64,000 bases of DNA from the NCBI RefSeq assembly GCF_000699445.3, contig NC_067198.1, positions 41,719,691-41,783,690 on the forward strand, written 5' to 3'. The position numbers and the translations under genes are program-made. Shown here piece by piece: positions 44,551 through 56,664 of the stretch. The notes beneath the pieces were generated by a model that saw nothing but the letters and a program-made list of their open reading frames with translations, made no database searches and was not told the DNA's origin. Positions within the stretch are counted from its first letter, which is position 1, and each line of letters starts with the position of its first letter. The DNA comes from Schistosoma haematobium. Lineage: Eukaryota; Platyhelminthes; Trematoda; Strigeidida; Schistosomatidae.

Positions 44551-45893
44551 AATTTAGAGTAACATATATAAACGAGCAATATTGTTTTTGATTAGATACT
44601 CATCAGGTTTTACTCTATTATACAGTAATGTATTTATATGTATATATGAAATGAATTAAATCAATCAAGGTAATTTATTAGTCAATGATAACAGTGGAAT
44701 AGATTACACAATAAGTGAAAAGTACAAATCGGTAGTGCGATGACAAGTATACTAGTTGTGATAAGAATAATAAAGGTTTGAATCGAGGTTACACAGTGGG
44801 AAATACATCAATGATGAGAAAAAAATATAAACACTGAAATAATATTCATAAAAAATATTATAAGATTACGTGATATGAAGTGTCCAGAAAATTGAAACGT
44901 GAAGCGTACATTTGAGGAAAGGATGGGAGGAAGTGAAGAAAAACAAATGAAGAAAGAGGATGGAAAATAATAATAAATGAAATCATTTATTAACACCAAG
45001 AGAGAGATAAAGGTGATACAAAATTCTTATGAACATAAATACTTGGACTGTTAGCTCGAATTCCTATAGCTTCTGCTATGTGTAAGAGTATTATGTCCCA
45101 ATAAACATAATGAATGGTAACTTTTGGGATCCATTTTTGGACAAATGCTATAAGTATATTTTTATCGTATAATTGTTAAGTAACTAAACTGCTTATAATC
45201 ATGTTCCTCTTATCATGAGCTTCATTTTGACCTATGAACCATTATTATACGAATTATTATTCTTGAGTTATAGCCTATCTATTAATTACTACCTCCCACA
45301 TTCACAGCTACATTTGGCTAATTCTTGTACAAATGTTGTTTACTATTTCATGATATGATGTGGTCTGTCTGGTTGATATTTAAACTGAGTATGTTTGAAA
45401 TAAATGATTTATATTGGAGAGGCTGAGATTGGTGTTCTGAACTTATCTAACTGGGCTAGGTAGGAATCAAGATCGATAAGTACTCTAGACTGCTCGCATA
45501 GGTTTTAGGCATCGTCAGTCCGATCGATAATTCACTGCCCTCTAATTTGCGTTATGATTATATTATACATTAATAGGGCACACAGGTCACAAGTTATAAC
45601 AAAGAGATAAGAACTAACCCCATAAGGAAAAGTAGTAGCAATACGGTAAACCACTTCAAATGACCTATTTCTCTCTACTGTATGAACGCTATCGATCAAG
45701 TGTGGTAGAACCGAGCTGTGTATTGTCTTGACAGTACTTTTTTCTTACAACTTAATGAGGTGTTCACTAAGTATTTGGCTCAGTTGTTTAATATTTTTGT
45801 ATATACATATAAATATTACTGTATATTAGAATAAAGCCTGATGAGGATCTAATTGGAAACAATATTGTTCGCTTATATACGTTGTTCTAAATT
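44551..45893. mobile_element. Inverted-repeat element carrying a solo LTR
   Basis: Arms 44551-44648 and 45799-45893 are inverted repeats of about 95 bp. The right arm reads aagcctgatgaggatctaat tggaaacaatattg and the left is its complement. The interior (without the LTR at 45089-45601) is about 730 bp with no coding sequence. The ctgatgag ... gaaac order suggests Penelope-type termini, but the base before gaaa does not fit a clean stem II. Confidence 0.45.
45089..45601 (+). mobile_element. Solo LTR, family B
   Basis: 513 bp between a perfect 5-bp duplication aagag (45084-45088 and 45602-45606). It starts tattatgtcccaataaaca (first dinucleotide decayed from tg), contains the family B body, and ends cacaagttataaca. 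It inserted into the inverted-repeat element 44551-45893. Confidence 0.85.
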
Positions 45894-46739
45894 ACAATAT
45901 GAGAATTTATCAAATTTTATAAAGAAACTGTTCAAATAATATTGTTTTAGAATAAGAAGGAAACGAGTGTTCTGGATCTCTCTAGTAGGCATGCATCTAT
46001 CTGAAAAATAAATGTGTCCGTAAAATGTGAACATTCTCCAGATGATATAAGATCCTTTAATTGTTGTTGTACAGTGATATTCTGCTACATACATAAAATT
46101 AGTAGAGAAATTTTTGCTTCAATAATATGAGATTAATATTAGCTAATAATAAAATCTCGTAGTCTCAACTGTTAACTCGTTTTAGCATTATACTTCAGTA
46201 GATATTTTATTGTACTGTTGCCATGGTCAACGTTATATGTATATATATATCCTGCAAGATATCATCCATGAGGAAACTTATTTGAAAGTTTTATTCGTAA
46301 TAATAAATCGATGCCTAACCGACTGAAACTCTAAAGTCATGGTTCAGGGTTTCTTCCTGTATGATGAAGTAAGTAAACAATGTTGAATGTCCTGAAACTG
46401 GAGTAAATAGCTTTTTTGCTCTTATCATCATTTCACAGGTCTTATTCCAGCAGAATTTCGTGATGAAATACACATTCACATTTATTTAATCTTAGTCAAG
46501 CCAAGAAATAATTGCTTTTATTAGTGGTCATCTTTGAGATAAGAAGTTGATTGATGAAGTCCAAACGTCTAAAGAATGAAATAAGTATTCCAAAAATCAT
46601 CGGATGAATGACTGAAATTGAGAATATGAGATAGCAGATTTTAAAATGTCGCCAATCATTTCAACCCTATGTAAGGTATGGGTGGGTACTAATGAATAGT
46701 TTTAAAGTAGGCTTTTAATGGTATCCAAATTTATATCAG
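45894..46739. other. Intergenic DNA
   Basis: Nothing recognised; short (TA)n near 46230-46250. Confidence 0.4.
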
Positions 46740-47110
46740 TTCATGAGCAAAGCTGTCTATACTTTCAGCAATTTGCGTCACGAACTAAATTTGAGTAGGA
46801 GATAGTAAACGATCATTTTATTCTAGAATAAGACTACTCAGCAGAACACATTTACGATATCACCAAGGATCAAACCTAGGACCTTCAGGTCTCACGGAGA
46901 TTACCTAACTGTCAAACTACTGAGTTAATAACCAACGGTTAACGTTCGTAACTTCAACCAGTTTGTGATCTTGCTCAACCATCATCTAATGTCATTGGTG
47001 AAGAACTACCTCACACTAGGAATGACTGAACTCAATTGATCAACGGTTCTCATCAAACCTCCTTTAATCAACTCTAAAAAAAATCACTAGTGAACCGATC
47101 AACTTCAGCT
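46740..47110 (-). mobile_element. Old family H copy
   Basis: A strongly diverged antisense copy: gatcattttattctagaataa, ggatcaaacctaggacc (B box), taactgtcaaactactgag (A box), cttcaaccagtttgtgatct and lead cactagtgaacc. Confidence 0.55.
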
Positions 47111-47212
47111 ATGTATTATCCGTTAAAATCTATTGATATATCGCTTCTTTATCGAAGTGTTTAACCATAAAATGTGATAACGCAACGATAGTGAATATAA
47201 AACATTAATTTA

Positions 47213-47730
47213 CAAGGATGAAACGGCCATCCAGTGCTTCCAGGTTTTCCATGGTGGTCTAGCTTCAATTGATTCATAATTTCAACTATTGCAATTACTA
47301 AAATCTCCACAAGACCTCTTCTGATAATAATCATCTGCTCACTAGTGACTGACTTCAAGAGGCATTTCCTGGAGTTCTAATGAGAAACTGTGGCCAATAA
47401 AGTTCAATCAGATCTGTTGTGAGATATCAACTCACTGAAAACAATGGTAATGGTGGTGCGATTTCGTGGATTGATTGAAATTAGACATTAACACCGTTGG
47501 ATGCCGGTCAGCTCAGTGGTCTAATGGTTAAGCGCTCCCGGGCGTGACTGACAGGTCATAGGTTCGAACCCTGCAGGAGGGCGGGATCGTAGATGCGTAC
47601 TCCTGGGGAGCCTCACAATAGGACGAAACGACTGTCCAGTGCTCCCAAGTTTTCCATGATGGTTTCACTTCAATTGACTCATGATTTCAACTATTGAAAT
47701 TACTAAAATTTCCACAAAACCCCTTCTGAA
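47213..47730 (+). mobile_element. Family H tandem pair
   Basis: A 3' part of one unit (acggccatccagtgcttcca to the tail, 47213-47325) runs directly into a complete unit (aataatcatctgctcactag to caaaaccccttctga). B box ggttcgaaccc is good. The hammerhead core is ctgggga, so it is inactive. Unit length is about 405 bp. Confidence 0.8.
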
Positions 47731-48292
47731 AAGAAAAAAAATTATTTCATATATGTTTATGGCTTTAAATTTTGTAACTAACCGGTCAGTTTTCAAAAAA
47801 AAATAAATAAAATCAATAAATGTCGATTCATTTCAGTTATATAAAATTGGCAAACATGATTTCAACAAAAATGATTAATTATTCATATTGATTTTGTGAC
47901 ATAATAACAATCAATCTCTTTATACATACGTCAATAAATCATGTACGTTTATCTTTCCGTTTTAATAATTCATATTTTTCAATGTACAGTGAAGACTTTA
48001 TTAATGATAAGAAGATAGAATCTAAGTATCTTATATCATTTCCTGTTTATATTGTACATGATTTCGAACTATAAGTATGTTTCTATGAATGATTCGTGTT
48101 CACATGTTTATGAAATCTCTTATGGATCCATTGAAGCCTTTATTCTGTAACGATATGATAGTATTCTTGAATTCTCTTTTGATAAGAATGGTCATCATCA
48201 TCTCATTTCCAAATGACTTCAAATATTATGAAACCATCATTGAAAATATATTTTGGTCAGAGTTTATTTTTTGTTAACAGGATTGTTAATCA
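47731..48292. other. AT-rich intergenic DNA
   Basis: Nothing recognised. Confidence 0.4.
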
Positions 48293-48377
48293 CATGCCTA
48301 ACCCTCCTCCTTTACCCGTGCGGCCTATGCTCCTGCACGAGGAGTAAAAGGCATAAGTAAGCAAGTAATTAAGTAAT
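48293..48377. mobile_element. Minimal inverted RTE chimera
   Basis: An antisense leader piece (catgcctaaccctcctcctt) is joined to the sense 3' end (tgcggcctatgctcctgcac ... gcataagtaagcaagtaat). The whole insert is about 85 bp and contains both RTE termini, one inverted. Confidence 0.65.
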
Positions 48378-48629
48378 CATTAAATATAAGAAGAATAAAT
48401 TTTGTCAACATTTGGTTTACATAGTACATCAAGCATACAGATTAAGAATATATATATATACTGATCCGTTAGAAATGATGCAATTTTGCTTAAAATAAAT
48501 GTCTCTCAATGGTAGTATCGCGGCAAGCAGTACAAAATGCATATCTGCCGAAAAGATGGATCAACTGAAGTTCAAATTATCAACGGTAAAATTCAAACAA
48601 CCAATAAGATTAAATTAACATTTACCACC

Positions 48630-48835
48630 GCTATACGCGTTAGTGGCTATGTAGACTCTGAAGTTTAATTTATAGAATGTTGGGCGTTTGAAGTGTAAGG
48701 TACTGGGGTCAAGTTTCGACTTAAACACTAACACTGAATTGCGATTACATCTAGCTGATTATTCCCAAATAAGACTAAATGGGCATTCTGGATTGCATTG
48801 CTAAACATTATCCAACTCTTCTCGAAATGCATAAA
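48630..48835 (+). mobile_element. Old Smα copy
   Basis: Sense remnants: ggcgtttgaagtgtaaggta (A/B region), tctagctgattattcccaaa and ggattgcattgctaaacatt. The core is destroyed. Confidence 0.5.
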
Positions 48836-49264
48836 CAATGTTTAAATATGGTGTCGTGAACACATTACATTTTAGATTTATATAAGAAATGTTTTAAAAT
48901 GAGGAAGTGCACTCTATTTTATTCATATAATAAGAATATTTTGTAAAATCATCTTTATGTTTACTAAATTAACCCGTATTCATTTTCTAATGCTATTCAA
49001 TGTCATTTACTTTGTTTGTCTATTAGTTTTAAAGGTGTTTCTATCAGATTGAGTTGATTGTTTTTAAAGTTATTGGTAATGAACTATAGTTCAAATGAAA
49101 CATATGGATCACTGGACTAGTATTCCGTCGTATAATAATATTCTTAGGTTGTATATAGTAATACATATAAGTAAAATGTACATATTGATACTAGTGATAA
49201 TAACAGCATGAATGAATGTTTCAACATAGGAAATTAGTTGAAACTTGGGCAAAGAAACTAATTA

Positions 49265-49710
49265 AACTAGTTTTATAAAGTATAGATAGATGGCGGCTAG
49301 TGGCAGAATCCAAGATGCACATTTTATTCTATTTGATACTCGTTAGATGGATACACTTGCATCCCAGAGTTGATGTTTACTCCGGGACTAGAAGCCGGTA
49401 CAGTAGGGTTTGCTTCAAACGCTATCGCGTTATCTAATTAGTTAATTAGTGCAGAAAGTCATTGGCTTGCGCAACCGGGTGAATTTTAATATGTATACAT
49501 TGAGTTTTCTCGAAGAGAAAATCAACTCTGGGATGTAATCACATCCATCCGATGAGTCCTAAAGAAGGAGAAAGATACATTCTGAATTCCACTGCCAGAC
49601 ACTACCCATTTATACTTGAAACTAATTGTGGCTTAATGGAAACGTCGACGCAACCCTCATATGCCAAAAGGGATTGATCAATGGGAAGATTTAAATAATC
49701 AATATAGATG
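49265..49710. mobile_element. Old Smα fold-back
   Basis: An antisense part (gatagatggcggctagtggc ... cgctatcgcgttatctaatt) is followed by a sense part (aaatcaactctgggatgtaa ... cactgccagacactacccat). Neither hammerhead is intact (ctaacga on the minus strand, ccgatga on the plus strand). Confidence 0.6.
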
Positions 49711-50209
49711 AATTTATCTAAGTAATAATTACTACATGTTGATTAGTAGTATGTGAATAACCAGTTCAGATATATAGTTTGTGTATAATAGACCTGAAAA
49801 GGATGGAATGAAATAAACGATGAATAGACAGAATCATCAAAACATTCCATAAGATTTTGTCTATTATAGAAAACGTCAGGGATGTTGGCTCAAATCCTGA
49901 TGTCTAACATTGTATATGGAAAATGAAATACATATAAAGTTCCTGTGCACTGTTTGAACAAACTTACCACTATTAGTGCTATACATAGCTTAAACTAAAT
50001 CTGTTTATGGGAATGATTTTACAGAAAGATATTTAATGGTAAAACATTTAGTTGTCTATCTAATGATTTAAAAATCCATTGTGACGGTGACCATAAAAAT
50101 TTTTTCGTTATATTACTATAGAAGTCGTACACGTGTTACTTTAATCAAACATTATCCAGTAGTTCAATACATCAAAGAAGATAATCCTTCACGTTTTCTG
50201 TTTTCAATA
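49711..50209. other. Intergenic DNA
   Basis: Nothing recognised. Confidence 0.4.
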
Positions 50210-50720
50210 TGCTATATCCCGACAAGAATAATGAATGGTAATTTTTGGGGATCCATTTTTGAACCAATACTATGTGTATATTTTTGTCGTATAATTGTTT
50301 TTGACTAAACTGTACACATTCATGTTCCTCTTATCATGAGCTTCATTTTGACCTATGAACTATTATTATACGACTTACCATTCTTGAATTATGGACCGTC
50401 TATTAATTACTACGTCGCACATTCACTGCCACATTTGGCTAATTCTTGTACAAATGTTGTTTCCTATTTTATGGTACGATGTGGTCTGTTTGGTTTGTAT
50501 ATAAACCTAGTTTGCTTAAAATATACGATTCATGTCGTGGAGGCTGAGATTGATGTTCTGGACTCAACAGGCTGGGCTAGGCGGAAAGGAGGACCAATCA
50601 GGACTCTAGGCTGCTCGCATGTGTTTTATGCGTCACTGGTTCGATCGATAATTCGCTGCTCTCTAATTGGTGGTATCGTTGCGTTATACAATGAACTGGG
50701 CACACGGGTTCACAATAACA
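50210..50720 (+). mobile_element. Solo LTR, family B
   Basis: 511 bp from tgctatatcccgacaagaat to ggttcacaataaca, with TATA box gtatataaacc. Size matches the 512- and 513-bp copies. The flanks (caata, gaaaa) do not show a clean duplication. The 160-residue frame across it (50336-50818) is LTR noise. Confidence 0.75.
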
Positions 50721-51153
50721 GAAAAACATTGAAAATAATAATCATTATACAACTACTTTTTTATTATTTTAGGCCTCCTCATCAATATACATCGAAATTA
50801 AATCTTGATTCACTATAGAACAATGTACAATTAGATTTGAACACACAAATCTAAATATTATAAGTTCACAAATTTGCGTGTAGGTGTTAAACCCAGTTGC
50901 CAAAAAGACAATCTATAAATACTGCAAAGAAGCCTTGAATCAAGATAAACAAAATTATCCAGTACTTTAGTTTTTTTAACATCTTTTGTAGTTCATATCA
51001 ATTCATGATGGAGATTGTCATTTTTTTTATTGATTAATATATCTTGTGTAGATATATTGATCATGATTGAACTTTCAATATCTAGGGCGAGACTATAATT
51101 TATAGACAAACTAATTAGATATAAGATAGTAAGTCTTCGATTTTGGAGCGAAA
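50721..51153. other. Intergenic DNA
   Basis: Nothing recognised. Confidence 0.4.
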
Positions 51154-51162
51154 TTCATTTAT

Positions 51163-51312
51163 TACTTACTTGAATAAATTTTTCTGGTTAGCGTTTTTTA
51201 GATAGTTAGTTTTCTACGAGATGGAGTCGGTAACCCCATGCCCAACCCTCCTTCTTTACCCACGCCTGGGACCCGCGGTAGCCCCTCGGAGGGACTCCAG
51301 GCTGAGTTGAAC
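51163..51312 (-). mobile_element. RTE 5'-leader micro-retroposon with AAGT tail
   Basis: A 150-bp insertion between copies of ttcatttat (51154-51162 and 51313-51321). On the minus strand: gttcaactcagcctggagtc, leader body, gctaaccagaaaaatttatt, then caagtaagta. The tail is the same tetranucleotide tail as on full RTE 3' ends, although the rest of the RTE is missing. Confidence 0.8.
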
Positions 51313-51519
51313 TTCATTTATACATTTAGCTAAATAAAGTTCTAGCATTATATCCAATATTAGTCTATGATACAAATCTTAACCTTAATCATCAACTGTA
51401 AGTCATAAATTCATATTCCCTCATATTCATTTATAACCATCATTTTGTCTTAATTTGTAGGTGGACATTCTCAAAATCATTTTAATATCAGTTCAATAGC
51501 ATCCATAAATTATACTCTC

Positions 51520-51521
<2 letters not shown>

Positions 51522-51577
<56 letters not shown>
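51522..51577. repeat. (TA)n microsatellite
   Basis: Alternating AT run directly preceding an RTE 3' end, as at 5624-5675. Confidence 0.95.
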
Positions 51578-51578
<1 letters not shown>

Positions 51579-51580
51579 CA

Positions 51581-51632
51581 GCTGGTGTGCGGTCCATGCT
51601 CCTCTATGAGGGGTAATAGGCGTAACTAAGTA
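51581..51632 (+). mobile_element. RTE 3'-end fragment
   Basis: gctggtgtgcggtccatgct ... ggggtaataggcgtaactaa: the last ~50 bp of the element. Confidence 0.7.
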
Positions 51633-52036
51633 ATATATACATAATAATGTTAATTATCAATCATAAATATAAATGTTACCTAAATTAATCATCATTATTC
51701 AATTATATATAAGAAGAATTAATTCAACTGTACACTTTTATGTTTAAATACGCCTACATAAACATGAATTATTTAATTAACCAATCAGAAATTAATAACA
51801 TCATTCCACAAATATGATTGGCTAATTTATCTCCAATGAAAAAAAATACAAAAATAAAACAAAAAAATACAAAAAAAACGAAATATTAGTTATCTAATCA
51901 TCATTCTAATGATGATTTCATTGAATTATTTACTGAAATATTTCTAATATTATTTCCCAATTATACATATACATCTATATATCTATATAGAATCATATTG
52001 ATGGATAATTAAGACATATCATTGAAACAATAAAGG

Positions 52037-52037
<1 letters not shown>
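51633..52037. other. 5' flank of the GPCR gene
   Basis: Very AT-rich. No promoter element or upstream exon can be assigned with confidence. Confidence 0.4.

Positions 52038-52070
<33 letters not shown>
52038..52070. repeat. (TTA)n microsatellite before the GPCR start
   Basis: About eleven TTA/ATT repeats ending nine bases before the start codon, so probably within the 5' UTR. Confidence 0.9.
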
Positions 52071-52071
<1 letters not shown>

Positions 52072-52078
52072 TGCCATT

Positions 52079-54463
52079 ATGAATCATACTTTAACTATAA
52101 CATATATTGAATATAATAATTTCTTTAATATAACACAATTTATAAAATCACCATATAAAATGATCACATTAAGTTTATTATTATTTATTAATTTATTTAT
52201 ATTTGCATCAAATTTATTTATGATTATTATATTACTTATAAGTAAAAATAAACGTTTTGATGCAACACGTAAATTTTTAATTAATTTATCTATTATTGAT
52301 ATACAATTTGCTTTATATATTATGCCTATCTCTATTATATATTTAATATTAAAAATGAATTGGTTATCTTATTATATGATATGTTATTTATGGATTATTA
52401 TAGATATCTATTTTTGTACAACGAATATGTTTAATTTAGTAATTATAGCATTTGATAGAATGTTAGCTATTAATTATGCTGTAAAATATAATCAAATTAT
52501 GTCACCAACACGTGTACGTTTATTATTATTATTAATATGGTTATTAGCATTATTCATTATATTACCATTGATTGTTTATATAATTTGGTATCAATTAAAT
52601 ATATCATCTATCAAAAAACAAAATATGGATTTGACAAATTCTTTAGATCTTAATCATAATGATGATTCTAATGATTCTATACAATATAAATGTAGTTTAA
52701 TCCATGTAAGTATATATATACGTTTATTTATATCCATTTGTTCAATGTATATACCAACTTGTTTAATGTGTTATTTTTATTTTCATGTATTCTCTAAAGT
52801 GATTATAAATAAACGTGGTATTTCAATTGGTTTATTAATTGATAATAATAATGATTATTATAGACAATCAAAGAAAAAATTCACATCATCTAATGATCAT
52901 ATCAATAAAATCGATTTCAATCAAACTGATAATAATAATCATAATACTATGGATAATAATAAACGGAATAAATGTAAAATCGATAAAACCCTTAATTATA
53001 AAAATATAAATAATCATTCAAAATATGGTTTATTAAGAGTACATGTTGGTGGAAAACAATTACTATGTGGTAATAATACATTTATAAATCATAAATGTAA
53101 TAGTACTACAAATATTAACAGTATTCATAATAATAATAATAATAATGGTAATATTTCACAACATGTAAAGTTAATCAATAATGACACTAATGATTCAACT
53201 ATAATGATCAATACATTACCCGATAATTCAACAATACAAAATCAAGATGATTCATATGATCAACTAAGATCTACAACAACAACAGCATCATCAACGAAAG
53301 ACCCTCAACAACAACAAGAACAACACTCATCGTTAACAACGGAATTTATAACATCAAATATATTAATGAAATCTCATTATACTGTATCAAATGAAAAATC
53401 CAATGATTCAAATTCAATCAATTTAATGAAACCTATGGATAAACTAGAAAATAGTAATAATAATAATATAATGAAAAAACACTCAAATTCATTATCTGAA
53501 GTATTCTTAAAAGTAAATAGGAATAAATTGAATGATAATAATAATGATAATAATAATCAATCGATTAGTCAACAACCTCATTCATCCTCACCACCACCAC
53601 CACCACCACCACAACAACAACAACAAAATTTCAAAGAAAAACTTACCAATATATTACGTAAACATTCATTTCATACATTATCACCATATACATATATAAA
53701 ACCATTAGAATTATCTCAATCAAGACGTTCTACTGGTAGAACTGATAAACATGATAAATGTAATGATATTATAACATTAAGACGTTGTGCATTAATGCCA
53801 TTAAATCATAATACACCCTATTCATCAATCAACAATGAATATATGATACGTTCGAATAGAAATTCAGAAAATTTATCAAATCTATCTACAACATTGATAA
53901 CACCAAGAAATAGTAATCAATTAGATAAATCAATAATTATCAATGATCCATCATCACCCTCAACAACAACAACAGCAACAACAACAACAACACCTAATTA
54001 TCATTATAATATTAAAATGAAACATTTAATTGAATTAAAAGCAATCTTTATGTTTCTAATTAATATTAGTTCCATTATATTCTGTTGGTTACCCTATTAC
54101 ACTTTAATCTTATTTCATGATATTTTACCTAATTTATGTATTACATTTACTATTTATCATTTTTTTTATTGGTTAAGATTTCTATGTATAGCATTCAATC
54201 CAATTATCTATGGTTCAGCATCAGAAGATTTACGTAAAGCATTTAAACGTTTTATATTACATTGTGGTAAAATAAAACATGAGAAAAAAGCATTAAAACG
54301 TTTAGTATTAGCTGGTTTAGGTGCAGCTGGTATACCATACGGGCATAGAATAATAATACCACAACAAATGAAATCAACAGATTTTAATGATCAACAATAT
54401 AATAAATCAGTTCTATTTAATAAACCATTAATGGTAATAGCTGATATTGAAGAAAAGATTTAA
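52079..54463 (+). CDS. Single-exon aminergic-like GPCR
   Basis: A 794-residue class A (rhodopsin-family) receptor, expected in the plasma membrane. N-glycosylation sites lie at N2 and N17. TM1 is ~29-55, TM2 ~64-90 (D74 = 2.50), TM3 ~99-128 with C102 (3.25), W105 (3.28), D109 (3.32), C113 and T114, then DRM (126-128) in place of DRY. TM4 is ~146-170 (W154), with ECL2 cysteine C205. TM5 is ~210-238 with S219, S222 and P226. TM6 carries CWLPYY (669-674), TM7 W698 (7.40) and NPIIY (707-711). D3.32, the TM5 serines and W7.40 are biogenic-amine-receptor features; the ligand is unknown. ICL3 is about 410 residues, Asn/His/Thr-rich with a Pro7-Gln5 run. C729 may be palmitoylated. F701 at 7.43 excludes an opsin. 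The start follows a TTA repeat; an upstream exon cannot be excluded. Confidence 0.88.
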   Translation: MNHTLTITYIEYNNFFNITQFIKSPYKMITLSLLLFINLFIFASNLFMIIILLISKNKRFDATRKFLINLSIIDIQFALYIMPISIIYLILKMNWLSYYMICYLWIIIDIYFCTTNMFNLVIIAFDRMLAINYAVKYNQIMSPTRVRLLLLLIWLLALFIILPLIVYIIWYQLNISSIKKQNMDLTNSLDLNHNDDSNDSIQYKCSLIHVSIYIRLFISICSMYIPTCLMCYFYFHVFSKVIINKRGISIGLLIDNNNDYYRQSKKKFTSSNDHINKIDFNQTDNNNHNTMDNNKRNKCKIDKTLNYKNINNHSKYGLLRVHVGGKQLLCGNNTFINHKCNSTTNINSIHNNNNNNGNISQHVKLINNDTNDSTIMINTLPDNSTIQNQDDSYDQLRSTTTTASSTKDPQQQQEQHSSLTTEFITSNILMKSHYTVSNEKSNDSNSINLMKPMDKLENSNNNNIMKKHSNSLSEVFLKVNRNKLNDNNNDNNNQSISQQPHSSSPPPPPPPQQQQQNFKEKLTNILRKHSFHTLSPYTYIKPLELSQSRRSTGRTDKHDKCNDIITLRRCALMPLNHNTPYSSINNEYMIRSNRNSENLSNLSTTLITPRNSNQLDKSIIINDPSSPSTTTTATTTTTPNYHYNIKMKHLIELKAIFMFLINISSIIFCWLPYYTLILFHDILPNLCITFTIYHFFYWLRFLCIAFNPIIYGSASEDLRKAFKRFILHCGKIKHEKKALKRLVLAGLGAAGIPYGHRIIIPQQMKSTDFNDQQYNKSVLFNKPLMVIADIEEKI

Positions 54464-54688
<225 letters not shown>

Positions 54689-54725
54689 TGTATATTCAAA
54701 GTATTTCACCTGTGATTTTGACGTG

Positions 54726-54731
54726 AATAAA
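54726..54731 (+). promoter_or_regulatory. Possible poly(A) signal of the GPCR
   Basis: aataaa about 260 bp after the stop, just beyond the microsatellite. A further aataaataaa lies near 54913. It would place the whole tetranucleotide tract in the 3' UTR. Confidence 0.4.
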
Positions 54732-54997
54732 TACATGTTTATCATTTCAGTCTTGTTCTCAGATGTTTCATGTTGTATAAATATAGATATTTCTAAATAG
54801 AAAATATAAATGGTAAATACATTCTGTTTTTCTTTGGTGTTTTCTTTCTTTCTTTTTGTTGTTGCCGTTGTTGTTTAAAGGCGTTCCTTTGATTATTCAA
54901 AATATTTGAATGAATAAATAAATGCAAGATTTTGATATATTTTGAATTATTTTGTTTACTTTTATTAATTACAAAATAAAAATATTATTTAATGTAA

Positions 54998-55938
54998 GTT
55001 AGACATGAAGGTAGACATGAACACCATTGGATGCCGGCCGGCTTGTTGGTCTAGAGATTAAGCGTCTACGCGTGAGAACGATAGGTCCTGGGTTCGAATC
55101 TCTCGAGGCGGGATCGTGAATATGCGCTGCTGAGGAGTCACATAATGGGACGAAACAGTTGTTCAGTGCTTCCAAACTTTTAATGGTAGTCTAGCTTCAA
55201 TTAACTCATGATCTAAACCATTGAAATTACTATAAGATCTACAAAAAATCTTTCTGATATTAATCAACATACGTTCAATAATAACTGGCTTCAAGAGGTA
55301 TCGCCTAGAATTCTATTGACAAGCAGTGGACAGTGGAGTTCGACTGGGTCTGTCGTGAGATAGTGACTCACCGATGACAATGATCAATTTGTCGTTCAAT
55401 TTCGTGGATTAGTTGATGTTAGACATTAACATCGTTGAATGCCGGCCAGCTCAGTGGTCTAGTGGTTAAGGATTCGCAAGCCAAGCGAATAGGTCCTGGT
55501 TTCGAATCTCTCAAGGCGAGGTCGTTGATGCGCACAGCTGAGGAGTCCCACACTAAGACGAAAGAGCTATCCAGTGCTTCAAGGTTTTCCATGATGTTTT
55601 AGCTTAAATTGACTCATAAATTCAACTATTAAAATTACTATAATATCCATAAAAAGCCCTTCTGACATTAATCAACATATCTTAACTAGTGACTAGCTTC
55701 AAGAGGTATTTTCTGGAGTTCTAGTAAGAAGCAGTGACCGGTGCAGTTCAACCGACTCTGTTGTGAGATAGTAACTCACTGAAGACAATGATGGACAGTG
55801 GAGCAATTTTGTGGATTAGTTGAAATTAAATATTAACCCCATTGAAAACCGGTTGACTCAGTGGTCTAGTGGTTAAGCGTCCACACGCGAGACTAATAAG
55901 TCCTGGGTTAAAATATCCACAAAAACCACTTTGAAATT
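54998..55938 (+). mobile_element. Family H tandem array, three units
   Basis: Three head-to-tail sense units with a period of about 407 bp: the segments before the A box start at 55034, 55442 and 55848. Units 1 and 2 carry B box and hammerhead. Unit 3 breaks at the B box (gggttaaaatatccac) and jumps to the tail. Tandem hammerhead monomers are the arrangement expected for elements that self-cleave into unit-length RNA and can circularise. Confidence 0.85.
55124..55169 (+). ncRNA. Family H hammerhead, compensated stem III
   Basis: Stem I gcgctg (55124-55129) pairs with cagtgc (55164-55169) with one G·U. Core ctgagga 55130-55136, stem II gtc/gac plus a mismatch, gaaa 55152-55155. Stem III is cagttg: the consensus cggccg pairs C-G/G-C become C-G/A-U, so pairing is retained. 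Cleavage triplet gtt. The unit 2 hammerhead (near 55533) has a mismatch in stem I and a broken stem III. Confidence 0.6.
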
Positions 55939-56190
55939 TTAATCTGAAAGTAATCATAAGGTAATCATATTGAAAAAGTATATTATTGTCTGAAATTTGT
56001 ATTCTTATGTGAGTAGTATTGACTGTTGTAATAATGATTAAATAATATAATTCATGTAATTATTTTTCTGAAGTTAATTCTATTTTAATCCTTGGATTAC
56101 ATTCAGTCTCTAGTGAAAATATACTTTCACATTGGAAAAAATAATATGTGATTAAATAAAATGAAATATATAAGAGTTAAGATATAAAAG

Positions 56191-56664
56191 GAAAGATGGA
56201 TAGTGGCTAGCATTAGAATCTAGGACGTGTGTTTCCTCTTATTTGGAATTCATTAGTTGGATGTACCAGTATCTTAGAGTTGATGTTCACTCTTGGACTC
56301 GAACACAGTATCGTTCTCTTCAAATGCCATCGTGTTATCTACTTAAGTATTGAGTCCTGATAGCCATCTGCTTGTGCAATGGGATGAAGTTTAAAGTCAC
56401 TTGATGTTGTTTGCTTGTATCTTCTCATTGTTGTGAACATCAACTCTGAGATGCAGGTACATCCAGTTGAAGAGTCCCAAATAGGATTAATCATGCGTCC
56501 TAGATTCCACTACTAGCCATTATCTATCTTTGCTTAGAACGTTTGTGACTTAAGGCAAAACCAAGGCAATCCGCACAGCTTGCACATATGGCAATAAGAG
56601 ACTGGTCAATCGCAATCATAAACAACAATGGGAAGACTCAGACAGACAATATTAAATGAATTCA
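56191..56664. mobile_element. Smα fold-back
   Basis: Antisense from gaaagatggatagtggctag through B box and A box to gtatcttctcattgt, then sense from gaacatcaactctgagatgc to the tail. Hammerheads are mutated in both halves (ctaatga on the minus strand, ttgaaga on the plus strand). Confidence 0.7.

Noticed and set aside
50336..50818. 160-residue open frame
   Set aside because: It lies in solo LTR family B; other LTR copies do not conserve the frame.
52079..54463. Opsin identity for the GPCR
   Set aside because: No lysine at position 7.43 (Phe701), and aminergic positions (Asp109, Trp698) are present.
55079..55106. tRNA gene suggested by good A and B boxes in family H copies
   Set aside because: The tRNA-like segments lack a full cloverleaf and acceptor stem and always occur in the same SINE context followed by a hammerhead, so they are SINE promoters.
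54998..55938. CRISPR-like array
   Set aside because: The ~407-bp units are SINE copies with pol III boxes and hammerheads in a eukaryotic context; there are no short direct repeats with spacers.
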